Shown here: in pieces, positions 23,986 through 36,800 of the stretch
Layout of the letters: every line of letters begins with the position of its first letter
How positions within the stretch are numbered: position 1 is the stretch's first letter
From: Plectosphaerella cucumerina
Lineage: Eukaryota; Ascomycota; Sordariomycetes; Glomerellales; Plectosphaerellaceae
Assembly: GCA_020746995.1 (NCBI GenBank)
Contig: JAGPXD010000007.1
Span: 1,116,001-1,180,000 of the forward strand
Reading direction: 5' to 3'
Length of the DNA stretch: 64,000 bases
Translations under genes and position numbers: made by a program
Notes under the pieces: model-generated
Databases searched by the model: none
What the model was told of the DNA's origin: nothing
The model's input: only the letters and a program-made list of their open reading frames with translations

Positions 23986-26900
23986 GGTGCAGGGCTGTCA
24001 AGGATTTGATCAGGAACCTGCGAATCGACATAATGCAAGGACGGCGAGAACGGCCGAAGAGACGTCGCGACGGTTGGGGTCTCTAGTTGACCATGATTGC
24101 AGCTTTGTCGGTCGGATACGTGAGTTGGGAGTCGAGGAGGAGCGGGTTCGAAAAGGGTCCGAGTCGAGTCGGCGTTAGGACGGAGGGGTAACTTTCAGGG
24201 CTCGTCGAGGTGGCGGGCGACGGAAGAGAATGTCGGAGCGGAGAGCGGAATGAATGTGGTCGTCTCAAGGAGTGATATGGGGTGTGAGACAAGAGAAGTA
24301 GTCGAAGAGGAACAAAAGGTTATCGAAGACCACGGTGTGTCGAGTCGAAGGGGGGGGATCGTCGAGAAGTCGTACTGAAAATGTGCTGAGAAAGACGGTC
24401 GGGTTGGGTGGTGGTGGATGGATGGATGATGGTGGTATGGATTGGTGGATGAGAGTTGCTGGGGTTCGGGGGGCGGGCAAAGTTGTTGAAGGATGGAGGG
24501 ACACCCGGGAGCGGGCGATGGAGCGCACTGCAGCCACCCAGAGAGAGACCAGGGCAGGGGGGCGCACGGACTATGAAAGGGGAACAGGCCACACAGACAA
24601 GGGGGGGGGGACTTGGGGAGCAAGTTGGAGCAGGAAGCAGGAGCGATAGAGGGTGGCAGGCACGGTGTCGGTACGTGCAGGTCTAGTGGGCGCCGCCCAG
24701 GCTCGGCCGACTGATTGGCTTCCCTGGTGGTGGGCCGGCTCCAATCTGGAGGTTGGAGATCCGCACCTGTCTCGGTGAATGTACACGGTGCGGTCATGCA
24801 GGTCGGGCGATAGCACACTGTCGCTAGGTCACAAAAGTCGAGCCAGTGAGACAGGCGATACCTCACCTCTTCGCGGGGCCCCCATTAGGTACAGATGCAG
24901 AGAGAGGCAGCAAGCAGGACGGACGACGAACAACAGCCGGGTCGAGCGCCCGCAGAAGGGGGGAAAAGCCAACGAGAGAGAAATCGCACCCCCTCGGGTG
25001 GCCCTCGGGTGTTGGATAACTGATCTGCCGTTTCCTCGTCCTCTCTGAGATTTGTCCCGCGTCTGGGTGTCGTTCTTGGGTATATACGGCGCTCCTTGGC
25101 CGCCAAAAGCACGCAGGCGACCGAGAGGCAGGCAGGTTGCCCTGGTCGTGCAAGCGAGCGAGCTGCTGCAGGAGACAGAACTCTGGGAAGGGGATCGGCG
25201 AAGGCGGGTAAGTCTGTGTGATGAGCAACCAGAACGTGGCGCGGAAAGGACAGGGTGCCAGAAAAGAGACTTGTCACTTTCTTCGCGGCCACAACGGAGG
25301 ACGGGCTGGCTGACCTGGAGTGTGAGATGTCGTCGCGGCTGAGGCGATGGTGCTGCAAATGGGTTGATGATGGTCATCTTTTTTGCCCAGGGCAATTCGT
25401 GGAGGGTGGAGGGGGGGAGGCTGTCAGCACAGTGGGCTGACACGGTGGCGGCGGCACTAGAGGAGGGTGACTTTGGGTGCATCGAGACAGTGCAAGCCCC
25501 CCCGACGGTGCCCGCCACGGGTTGCATCGCGGCGACAGACCAGCCCGCGAACCATCCGTCTCTTGGCGTCGGCCGTGCCAAGTCCACATTTAGCAGCTTG
25601 ACGTAGTGGTGGGCTCACAGGCGGATCTCCTCCCCCCAGGCCCCTCCAGTGTCGTCGCCGCAGGAAAAGCACCGCAGATGCAGCTACTGGCCGGACCCAT
25701 GTCTCCCGCCCCACTTGCACCGTCCTGTCCTGCATCGTCGTGCTGCAGCCAGCTCTCCACGGCGCAGCACCTTGCTGGCTGGACAGTGGACGCAACGCAG
25801 GGGGAGCTGCTTATCGCGCTATGGCCAGGCCCGATCCCGTGAGGTGATTGGCTCTGGGGGGTGGTGGCTGCATCCACACAACTGCAGGTCTCCACTCGTG
25901 CTCCGGTGCTCCTTCCCGACCACTTCTGCTGTTTCTTGCTTGGTGCAATGGTGACTCTGACTTTCACCTCACTGTCAGGTTTTCTGCCCGCCCAGTCCGG
26001 TCGTGTCGTCCACCTCCGCGGGCGATTGTCTCCGCCGCTGGCACTCCATCGATTCCATTCCATGATTGATTGATTACCTTTTCGCCCGTGCTATCGCTCT
26101 CCACGGCATGGTCGGTCTCACCAAGGACACGGCAAGCCACACGATCGTCCGTCACATCGCTTGTGTGTCGTTGAATTCCTCGGACTTGCATTCCCCTGGT
26201 TCGCATGGTTGTTCCTTTTCCGAGTCAAGTCCGGGGGGCTTCTTCTGTGTGGTCGCTCGCGTGCTCACTGCTGACTGGCCTGAAGGTTTCGATCGAAGCA
26301 TTCGGCAGATAGCCACGGCGTGCCGGGAGAATCATTCGGTGCAATCACCTTTTTTTTTCTGTTCAGCCAAAGATCGACAACGCCGACATTCCCCAGTGAT
26401 ACTTGCTGTCCGCCGACATCGGGGACATTTTTCTCGATGCAATCTCAAAGAACTCCGACCTCCGAGCTGGGCCACTGGGCGTCTACGAGCACTGTACGAG
26501 GTCCAGCAGCAAGCCAGCAACAAGCCCGGACCCCCCAGAAGGTTGGCCGTTTTAATCTATGATGCAGCCAGCCGCCCCCCCTACCCAGGACAGAAAGTCT
26601 CGGCAGAGCGCGGCCTGGGTGGTACGGCCCGTCCATTTCTTGCCCTCGATGGCCCAACAAAGCAAGATGCATCTCTCCTCAGACCATCTCACCTCACCAT
26701 ACCACACCACACCACCACCGACCACAAGCGAGGGCTGTCTGTCCCTGATTGCGAGAATAACTGCACTCACTCTACCGCTGCATCGCCGACTAGCCTCGCA
26801 CGCCACGGCGCCCGACGTTCGCCGCCAGGGGCGCCTGACTCTGCTTGTTGATTCAACACGCGACGACCTGCCTCCTTGTGCGTGCCTCGTCCGTACTGTG

Positions 26901-29900
26901 CCGGGTATAATAGTCGACGTAACCATGACGGGCTGTAAAAGTCATGCATGCCTAGATCGGCAAATACCGCAGATCTCACAGACAGAGCGCAGTGCAGGGC
27001 TCCTTCTCTGACGGCCCGGTCTGCCAGCACCCATCCCGCCAGCCAGTCCTTCACAGGATATGCCTGGGTTGTGGTGTTTCAAGCGACCACATCCACTCGA
27101 TGCCCGAACCGGCTCTGCTGCTCGCCCAGACCGGCTATGCCAGCCCGCCTCGCTCGCTTCCTCGCGGGACACGAGTTGGGCGCACATGGATGTTGCCTGA
27201 GACGGTCCTCCCGGCGCACCCAGAGAAGGGTCTACCGTCTGCGCTTGGGAAGGGTCCGGTGCTATCCTGGAACCGTGGATTGAACCAGCTGCGCCAAAAC
27301 AATGTGTGGATGCCACGCTGATGTACAAGACCTGGACTAACCAACACGCCTGGCTTGCTGGTCTCCTGGGTATCAGCGCTACCGCGAGTTGGGCTGCTGT
27401 ACCTACGGGCAGTCGCGGTAAGCGTGGCGCGGATCTTCGGATCGACTCGTCGTCGCATGCGGCTGTTATGGGGCTCTGGTCGTTCCATTGTTCATTGGGC
27501 CGGCCAGGCCTGTCATGGACCTTTGTCGTCCCAACGTCACGGGTGTTGGGCTCGGGAGCTTACTTTGAGTTTAGCAGCACCATCGGCCTCGACATCATCG
27601 TCATCGGCATTTGTGTTGTCTTGATGCAATTGTCGAGATGCTGCCCGCCGCTGACGTTCGGAGAGGAAAGAGACGTCTTGATGCTGCGACGGGGTTCTTG
27701 GCAGTCTGGGTAGCCGCCCGGTCCGTCTTGAGACGGTGCGTGTCAGGCCACAGGGTGTCTTGACTCGTGGAACGCCTGCCCGAAGAGCCGGAGACATTTC
27801 AACATGCCAGGCCACACTGAGCAGCTATTTGCTACATGCCCTCTCAGCACAAGCTTGGAGGTTTTGGCGAGCTCTGCAACGAGATGCTCGGCGTTCACTC
27901 AATGACAGCTCCCCCGAGGCGCCCTACGTTGGGACATCAGGAAAAACTCAATCCCTCATGAAAACCCAGCACTCGACACGGGAGGTCCGGTGCCCGGGCA
28001 GCCATCCCTGTCCCATCGCGCGAACCTGGCAGCCACATCCTTGCTTCGCGATGGGGATCTGGTTTAGCCCTTGGGGCCCCATCGCAGCGATCCCCTGGCA
28101 CCCTGCAGAGGTCCCCTCCACCACAGGCACCACAAGCTGCGATAACCTGGACCGTGCAGGCACGACTCGGAAAGATTGTCATCTGGGTTGCCCATCCTGG
28201 ACGGGCGGTCGATTGAGGGGGGGGGCCGGCCGACTCGCACCTCGACGGTTTACTTGCGCAGATCCTCGTTGACCTGCATCCTATCTATCCGAGGTAAATA
28301 TTGCGCGCAGTGAGGCAGAAGAAAGCTGTTCCATTCGACGACACCTCAAGGAACGAGTGCAATGACTCGGGCCGTTCTTTCGGCGTCTCTGCAGGCGGCG
28401 GGCGGCAGCACGTTGGTCCTCGTGGCCTCCTCTCACAGGCAGGCCCGGGCGGACCCTCGTCGTGGATGGACGCACAGCGAAGCACATCCCAAGGGCGGCA
28501 GGGAAATATGCACGGGCGTGAAAAAGGACCCCCAGTCCCAAGACGGCACGAGACCCAACGGGACCCCTGGTGCCCGATCGTGGGTGGGCGGGAAGACACG
28601 GGCAGACCGCAAGCACCGGACGGGCGGATGGGGCAGACATGTCCTGTCAACAGACGAACCCGGCAGAAATTACCAGAACAGGCTCCACGATGGCTTCCTC
28701 TTCCGAGTCCTCGAACCTTTCGAGGGCGGTGGACAGCTCGAAGCAGTTTAGAGTTGGGCCGTGGGGGGGCTGGGGGCTGTCATGGCCCGGTCTGGGCCTC
28801 CTCCTCCCCGTGCTTCGTGGAACGGTGAGCGAGGGGGACCCCGACGAAGCCCGGTCCAACTATCGTGAGAGGTGCCGGGGGGCCAGCGAAAGGGAGCTCC
28901 ACGCGTATCCGGGCTTCACGATGGCTTCGTGTGCGCAGCCGGTGCATAGATGCCGGGGGTAAGGGGGCACCGGACGCCCTGCGCTGCTGGCGACCGACTA
29001 TTGGCACGGCGCGCGAGCACGAGGGACCTCTTGCCGACCAAATCCTCCCACGGGCGCTTCGCATGCGGCGTAGCGCGGATGCGGAAACGGGCTGGGGGAT
29101 TGGGAAAAATCTCACGATGCTGGGGTGTGGCCGGCTCAGGGCCAGGCGAGGAGGAGTCGTCCAGCCCAGGCCTGGCCAGGCCATTCCAGCTGCTGCTCGC
29201 CGAGGACCGCCGCGGGGTGTGTGTGTGTGCATGGCATGGCATGTGTGTCTGTCGGCGAGACGCTCGTAGTCGGCGGGAATTGAGGGTGCGACGACAAAGG
29301 CCACGATGCCAGAGGTGCGAGGACCCTGAGAAAGGCCTCTGACCGAGACATGGAAAACGGTGCCGGGGCATGGTGCGAAAATGCCATGCTGAGCTCAATG
29401 TCGATGAGCTGCTCTGGAATGACCGGAACTTGCAGTCGGCGGAGGCAGAGGCAGAGAAGGGACGGGAGCGCGCTCCAGTATCTCGAGTGTCTCTCGGGCC
29501 TTGATCCCCGCCAGCCCTTTCGGGGACGGGAGGCATCGCCATTCGCTTGTGGTCGATGCATCAAGAGGGTGCTGCTACCCTGAGTTTATGCAGGTCGTGG
29601 GTATGGAAGCGTCACCTTCTGCGTGGCCCTGACCATCTCCCGTCCACGGCCCAACCTTGGGCTCCTCTCGAAGGAATCACATCACCCAGTCGACCCATCG
29701 TCGGCCGCCACTCCCAAACTGCGTCTGCGCAGCTCGCGTCCGCTTCGCAGGGGTCTGGGTGAGGGTGTGGTGTGGACGGCGCGGGGTTAGGCCGTGTCGG
29801 CGAGACACGACGCTCAACACCAAGAACAGGGGATCGAGGGGGCATCGTGAGATGCACTTCTCATCCGGCCGGCATCCGCGGCGCAGCGGGCGCTTTTCTT

Positions 29901-32900
29901 TGCGAGGGTTACGCCACCAAATGAGCAGGACCGGAGTCACGCACGTATGGCGCCTTCGTCTTGTCTCGAGGAGAGTGCAGGTTGCAGCAGAGTGAACCAG
30001 ACAGCCTGCCTGATTCCTGGCACTGAGTTGCCCTTCGACAGTCTTGCTGCTCTTCTCTTCTTGCCGCCAGGACAGCATCACCGGGACGACGCAACATGAC
30101 AAGTCAACGCGGCCTCGAGACGGACGCGTGGTGCCAGGGCAAAGCAAAAAAGAAGGACCACCGCCGGCCGATAGTTGGCCCATGTCGCCCCCCTGCTGTG
30201 CTTCACGATGCATGCGCTTCCCTAGGCCTCCCGACGTAAGAATATGACAGCTCACATTCCCCTTCCCCCAAGCGTTGGCTGCCGTGCTTCTCACGCTGTT
30301 ATCACCCGTGTGTTATTGCTGATAGCCCACTGCCACCCCCAGTCTGCCGGGGGTGGTTCGTTCAGCAGTTCTGCCGTGGCCCGGGTTTCGCAGCTACAGC
30401 GCTCTACAAACACGCAAAAGGTCGTTGCAACTTTAGCCTTGTCGCATCCGGCGCATGTGAGAGACAGACAGACGTCTGGATGATGGCTGGGTGTCTCACT
30501 ATTTCTCCTCGGCCAGTATCTTGGTTTCCTCGAGCGCGTGCCAGAGGCCGCCGGGAACTGGGCCTTGGAACAAAGACCGGACCTTAGAGCCCGCCCGGAG
30601 GACCCCTATGCTTTGCTTAGACGGTGACTGACATTTGGAATGGTTAGGTCTAGTCGAGAGGTGGTGCCACGAGGCAGGCTGCGAAGATGGGCCACCCTAT
30701 TCCGTTTCCCCAGGGCATCCATCCACATCTCATGCCATCCCGTCCCTCCTCCGCGCGGAGCCTGCAGGGCAAAAAAAGCAAAGTTGTCTGGGGCCGCTCG
30801 ATTTGCGGAGGACGAAAGCCTGGCCGCCCGCAAAGCGCGGAACCACGCCGATTTGGCCCTCTTCACTTGCACCACAGTGACCACACCACCTCTCCCATCA
30901 CCCCAGAGATGCCCGTAACCACTCGGAGTAGGCTGCGCCGCGGCCTCATTGGTCCTTGGCGCCAACGCCATACGGCAAGAGCGTGAGAGCCACAGAGGAT
31001 CTGCAGCCTGCGCGCGTCCAGATGCGACCCTCCCTCGCACACCACCACACTCCGTCTTCGTCCTCGTCCTGATTGCGCTCTCTCCTGCGACTGGCTGGCT
31101 TGGCCACCCCTGCCCCCCGGCGCAGGCATGCGAGCCTCCTGTATTCCTCCGAGTGTACAGCTGCCGCGTCGCACACACGCAAGCCCCCCCCAGTCGTCGG
31201 ACGCCCGCCTGGGACCCAAAACCGCGCACTCTCTCCAGAGGCAGCAGCAAAGTGAAGGCCAGACCGAGAACGGCACGGCCCAAGACTGCCGCGGGCACCG
31301 GGAGGCCAGTCGAGATGCTCGGCGCCCTGACCGAGCTTGCCGCCCCGGCTGGCTGGCTGGCCCTTCTGCACGTCATCTGGGGGCCGGGCCAGCCTGGAGC
31401 CATCACATCACATCACAGCTGAAGTCGGCCGAGGCGGATGGTCCAGAAGACACAGCAAACGCCTAGGCTAGGCGCACCTGGCCACCCTCCAGAAACCAGA
31501 TCCGGCAAAGATGGAAGCCGTCAAGGTTTGGGGTTATCGAATGTCCATCTTGGACGACAAACCTCTGAATGGCCTTGCGACTCACCTTGGGCGGCCGGAT
31601 GACCACAATCCGGGGCGAGACATGGCGAAGGCTTCAGAAACCTGCTGTCAAGAACATCGAGGAGGAAACACTCCCCCCTTCAGACCTGCCACCCCCATGA
31701 CCACCGTCACAGCCTCGCCACACACACTCACGTACACACACCACACACACATCTCGAGTGGTACGAAGCCACCCTTGGCTTTGGCTACCAACGTCCCTCC
31801 CCCAACGTGCAAGTGCGACCGACCACACGAGAAACGCAACGGCCTCTGTCTTGAACCCTTCAGCGCGCCAGACAAAGAGACAGGCCCATGCCTTCCTGGC
31901 GCCTCTTCCTCACGTGAACATTCCGTCCAACGGAGTACCCGCCGCCTCGCACTACCCAGCGAGAGCTGCTGTACCTGCAGCCACACTTTCCCCAGACTCG
32001 CACGACCTCATCGATGTTCTTCTCACTTTCTGCTTCTCCCTGCGCTCGCTCCGGGGGGCATGCGTCGTACCTGCGACGGAGGGGCTTGTCTCGCAGACCC
32101 TCACCGGTGAGGAGCCCATGTCTCGACTTCACCTCGTGCGGGCGGGAAAAAGCAAGTATGCTTCGCTTCGTCCAGGGTTCCCGAGATCCGTAGACCCCCC
32201 TCTGCCGGAACTGCCTCCGAATCCTTCGGGTGGAAATCCTGATGTGAGTGTAGGATTTCCATCTTGGCTCCTTGCGAAAAGACGCACATGGCTGCCTCCA
32301 AACGAGCTTCCCCCCCGATGTCTCAGAAGATGGTTCGACGGCATACGAACATCGGACCAATAACGTCCCCCGGCAAGGCCACATCGTATGCAAGGCTGTG
32401 CTCGTGTGGGTGTGCCGGATAGCACAATGGGTGCACACTTGCCCCCAACGAAGACGACCACCCATCTGCGAGTCATCAGGACACTGCTGCTCGTCGTGAA
32501 GTCATGGCCACCACTTCCGCCCATGTTCATGCCCCCCCTCTGCTCATCGCGTGAGATGCCCGCCCCAGGACTGAACCAACCTCCTCCACACTCGCGACGG
32601 CACGCCGGGCGGCTCGCTCGGAGGCCGCTTTGGCACTAGCTGCGCGTGATGGTGGGCAAACCCCAAGACCCAAGGCTGGAACGGCCTCCTTCGCCCTCTC
32701 CAAGGGTTTTGGTTGCATGGCGCCGGTCGTCCTTTGTTCCAATGAGCGTCGTGGGTTGGGTGAGGTCCCCTCTTCCTCATGCAAGATGCCCGAGATGGGG
32801 CCTTGCGCGATGGGGGATGATCATGCGGGACGGGATGCGCTTGGTAATCGACTGGGCCTGGTCTGATGGTCCCGTGGATGTTCGCGATCGAGGCTACTGC

Positions 32901-33852
32901 GATACCCCTTTTTTTCAAATCGAGAATGCAGCGTTCCCGTCATAGCTTCGTCAACGACTTGGACCCCTGTCGCTCACCGGGGCACCCTGAGCGGAAGCGA
33001 GGTTTCGATTCAGGCGAGTGAGTGGTTATGGCAAGTTGAGGGCTGAGATCGAGAACGATGGACGGGCGCACGCCGGGCGGTGTTGGATGTGTGTGTTCAG
33101 CTGCGCAGCTGGTGGTGTCTGAGTTACGCCTCGTTTTTCTTGGGCCTGTCTACAGAGGGTGTGAATATGGCTAGAGAGGCAGTGATAACAGACTGCCAGC
33201 CCTGTAGAGAACTACGCTTAAGTAGCTTCAGATATATAGGTAAGTTGCGGTGGTGGATGAACCAGGTTGGTGAATGAACAACAGCGGTAGATAAACTAAG
33301 ATGATGGATGAGCTGCGACGATAGATGAGCTGCGCCGGTGGGTAAGTTGCGACAGTGGATGGAATCATACAGTAGGTGTGAGTTTAGTACCCTATACCTA
33401 GAACCTTACTGCTTCTGAATTACTGCCTCTGTAGACAGGCCCTTTTTCTTTCAGGGAGTGTTCCGCGTCGTCGTCAGCGGGTACGTGGTCGGCGACCTCT
33501 TACGCGGCGTCGATCCCACGTGGACAGGACGGTCGTCCTAGAGGGAAGGTCAGTACGGTCTTCACGTTGGCGCTGGCCTCGAAGTGAAGGCTCGGCAGTG
33601 AGATCCTGGAAACAGGCGTGGTTCATGTCCATCATTCATGATATCTACCTAGGGAACAAAAAACAATCTACGTACAGAAACCATAACAAGCAAGCAGGCT
33701 ATGTATGCTGCCATCAATGAGCACGTGTAGACGACGTGATATCCTCGTGCCCTGGCCATAGGCCTCCATTCTTCGCATCATTACCGTCATGTCTGTCCTC
33801 CGATGTGGCGCAAAAAGCACATGGTATCTCGGTCGTTGAAGCAGTGCGTAAT
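23986..33852. other. 9.9-kb region with no supportable gene
   Basis: Lies between the 5' end of the kinase and the 3' end of the 33853 gene. GC-rich and full of open frames of 60-260 codons on both strands, but none shows a recognisable domain, family motif or consistent set of splice signals. Homopolymer and simple runs occur (G run at about 24600, T run at about 26350, G run at about 28217, GT run at about 29218). Part next to the kinase is pyrimidine-rich on the coding strand and is probably its promoter and leader. The end, from about 33.0 kb, is AT-richer and carries the largest 17-bp repeat cluster. Unrecognised genes or long noncoding transcripts cannot be excluded. Confidence 0.45.
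33240..33375 (+). repeat. 17-bp-period tandem repeat, eight units
   Basis: Eight consecutive 17-bp units at 33240, 33257, 33274, 33291, 33308, 33325, 33342 and 33359, without indels. Consensus about ATGAGCTGCGRCGGTGG; the best units are 33308-33324 and 33325-33341, and outer units are more diverged. Rotated, the unit (TGAGCTGCGRCGGTGGA) matches the unit at 57601 (TGATCTGCTGCGGCGAC) at roughly 12 of 17 positions. Located about 480 nt from the 3' end of the 33853-37074 gene. Confidence 0.75.
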
Positions 33853-36800
33853 TCAAAGCTCCTGCTCAGTCGCAGGGGCGAGCTCGGGCTCTGTGTCGAG
33901 GGCCGGCGGTGGGGTGTTGATGTCGTCGAGGATCTCGGGAGTTTCGGGGTCGTTGGTGAGGTTCTTGACCTCCTCGAGGGGCGGGCTGACCATGTTGTCG
34001 GCGGGCAGGGTATCCTCCTTGACAGGCAGGGTCTGCTCATCCTCGACGGGAAGACTGCTTGCTTCCTCGGGCAGGCTGCTCTCCGCTGGGAGGCTGACCT
34101 CCTCGGAAAGACTGCTCACGGCGATGATTGTCTCCGTAGCATAAGCCTTGACCGTCTCGGTGATCGTCTCGAAGACTCGAACGACCTCTCGTGAGGTGAC
34201 CGTCTCCTTGATCGTGACCGGGGCCGTGTCCTCCTCCTGTGGCTTCTGGATCTCCTCCTGAACCATCTCCTGGATCTTCTCCTGCGGCTTCTCCTGCTCA
34301 ACAGTCTCGGGTACTTCCTCGACCACCGTTTCCTGGACAGTCTCGGGCACCTCCTCAACAACCGCCCCAGGAGTACCGCAGGGGCTCTGCTCAGGCGCAA
34401 TGGCCTCGACCGAAGGCACATGAACCTCCTCAACAGTCTTCTCCTCAGACGCTTTGGGCTCCACGCTCACCTCCACTGCAGGCACCTTCGGAACAGCCGC
34501 CTCAACATCCCGATGAATGTACGCCTCATTCCACTCCCCCAGCTGCACGTCCGACTGCGCCGGCTTAACAGCCAGGAACAGCACAAGGCAGCTCAGCAGA
34601 ACCAAGGCCACGTTCTTCCTATCCTGCAGCATGACGCGGACGGCTTCGAGGAGCAGCTCCGGAAGCGTCGCGTTCTGAAGACCGCTGCCCGCCCTGTCCC
34701 TGCTGCTGCGGCGAGCCTCGCGACGGACGCGGGCCTCCTCAGACGGCGAGGCAGGAGTCGCGTGCTGGTTCGCGTATGACTCGGCCGATGGGAGGGGAAC
34801 GCTGTCGCTCGGTTGGGGCGAGGCTACTGCCGGGACTTCCTCCGGAAGGACAGGCTCAGGCTCCTCGCCGTAGATCTCGCGCATGCGCGCCTCGTCACGG
34901 AGGCGGCGCTCCTCAACCTGGTCGTGTCGGGAGATGGACGAGCCAGGCGACGGCGAAGCAGAGACACTCTCCACAGGAGCAGGAGGCGACGAAGGCGGCA
35001 GCTGCTGCTGGACATGGTGGTCGCCAACATACGTCTCCTCAATAATAGACTCATCCAGCTCCGCAGCCGCCTGCGCAGCCTCCTCCTCCTCGGCAGCACG
35101 CTCAGCAGCCTCCTGCTGGCGCGTAGCAAGAGTCTCCAGCTCGTCCTGCAGCTCAGGGCCCTTGATAATCGGCTCAATCTCGACATCGACACGCTCCATC
35201 TCCTTCCAACACGCAGCCCAGGCACCGGCCTTCATAAGACCGTTGCTGGCGTACACCTTGACGCGGAATACCTTGCCGGGGCCGAGGGCCTCGAACTTGA
35301 TGTCGTGGCGGCACGTGCCGCACCAGTGCGTCTGGGGGCCGGAGAGGCCGGGGCTCATGAGGGCGCTGCTCCTGCTGCTGCTTCCGCCCTGGCGGGAGAA
35401 GGAGCGAGAGCCGCCGAACTCGGAGGCGTCTTCGGCGTCGCTGTCGAGGTCTTCGGTCAGGGTGAGCTCGTTGGCGGGGCCGACGTAGTGACCGCACTCG
35501 AGGATGCGGGCGCGCCGGCGGAGGGGGAGCTCGAGAGCATCGAGCAGACGCTCCTCGAGGATCTCGTAGTCGCCTTGTGGGTGGGGGAGGAGGACGCCGC
35601 GCTCGCAGACGGTATCGCCGAGGCGGTCGTGGAGGAAACGCCATGTCTCGCGGAGGGTCTTCGCGTCCGGGCTCAGGGTGTCCGAGGGAGCGTCCTCGAG
35701 GACGTCGCCCCAGGGCCAGCGGAGGGGGAGGATGGTGGCGTGGAGGAGGACGAGGGGGGGCGTCGTCTTGCGCGGCTTGAGCCTGGAGGGAGTGGTGCGG
35801 CCCTTGGGGGAGTACTGGACCGAGGGGGTCGGGCTGCCGAGGCGGGAGATGGTCGGGAGGTGGTGGCGCTTCGAGGAGCGGGGGGAGACGCCGGCGAAGA
35901 CGGAGGGGGGAGGAGATACCGCCATCTGGAGGGCGCGGACATCGGAGGGGGTGCGGAAGGGGGGGCGAGGGTTGCCGCGGATGGTGGGGACAAAGTTGTC
36001 CTCGTGGTAGTCGTACTGGGAGAAGTCGGAGACACGGGGGGAGCGGGCCTCTGCGTCGGCGCGGCGGGCAAAGGCGCTGTGGAGGTCGTCGCGGTCGGAC
36101 TTGAAGCTGCGGTGGTCCTCGAAGGAGCCGAGGGAGCTGCGGGCGCTGTGGCTGCGGTCGCTGAAGACTTCAGAGTCGGCGTCGTGGTGGGAGGAGCTGT
36201 CACGGTCGTGGTCGAGGTCGTCTGAGTCGGTCCTGGCGTGCGAGGGCGTGTTGCTGCCGCGGCGGTCGTCGGCGAGGCTCGTCCGAGAGGGGGTCTGGAC
36301 GACGCTGGGCTGCGCGGAGGGAGTCTTCTCAGGTTCGGGCTCGGAGGTGAGGGAGTCTCGGGGTTTGGCGCTGGCTTGCGACTCTGAGATGATGGAGTCG
36401 CGGCGGTCGATACTGGCTTGAGACTCGGAGACGGCAGAGTCTCGTCGGTCAACACTGGCCTGTGACTCGGAGACACCAGACTCCCGCCTATCGACGCTGG
36501 CCTGGGACTCGGAGATGAAAGACTCGTCTTGATGTTCCGTCATTGTCTCCGCCTCAGTCTCCGTGATGTAAGATGCTTCGTCTGTATACGCGCGGTCGTT
36601 GATGGCCGAGCTCATGACGGAGCCAGCAAGGTACGGTTCAGCGTCCTCCTGCCTCTGCCTCTCGATCTGGTCAACGACAGCACGCGCCGCCGCCTGGATC
36701 AGGGCATCCGTTCGTCCTGAGATGCGTCTGTCCCCGCTGGAGGATCGCCGAGACTCTGCATCTTCTGTTCCAGTCTCCGCAGTGTCCGTCGTCAGAACAC

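Noticed and set aside
24829..25587. 252-codon minus-strand frame
   Set aside because: Composition is that of untranslated pyrimidine-rich sequence, no recognisable feature and no splice partners.
26066..26851. 261-codon plus-strand frame in the gene-poor region
   Set aside because: No signal peptide, domain or motif; Cys/Arg/Ser-rich composition typical of random GC-rich frames; equally long frames exist on the other strand nearby.
27260..27298. tRNA-like T-loop (GTTCAATCC on the minus strand)
   Set aside because: No acceptor, D or anticodon arms can be paired around it.
34813..36225. 470-codon open frame on the plus strand
   Set aside because: It is exactly opposite the 33853-37074 coding sequence and consists of Gly/Glu/Ala/Val runs that mirror its GC-rich codons; no domain.
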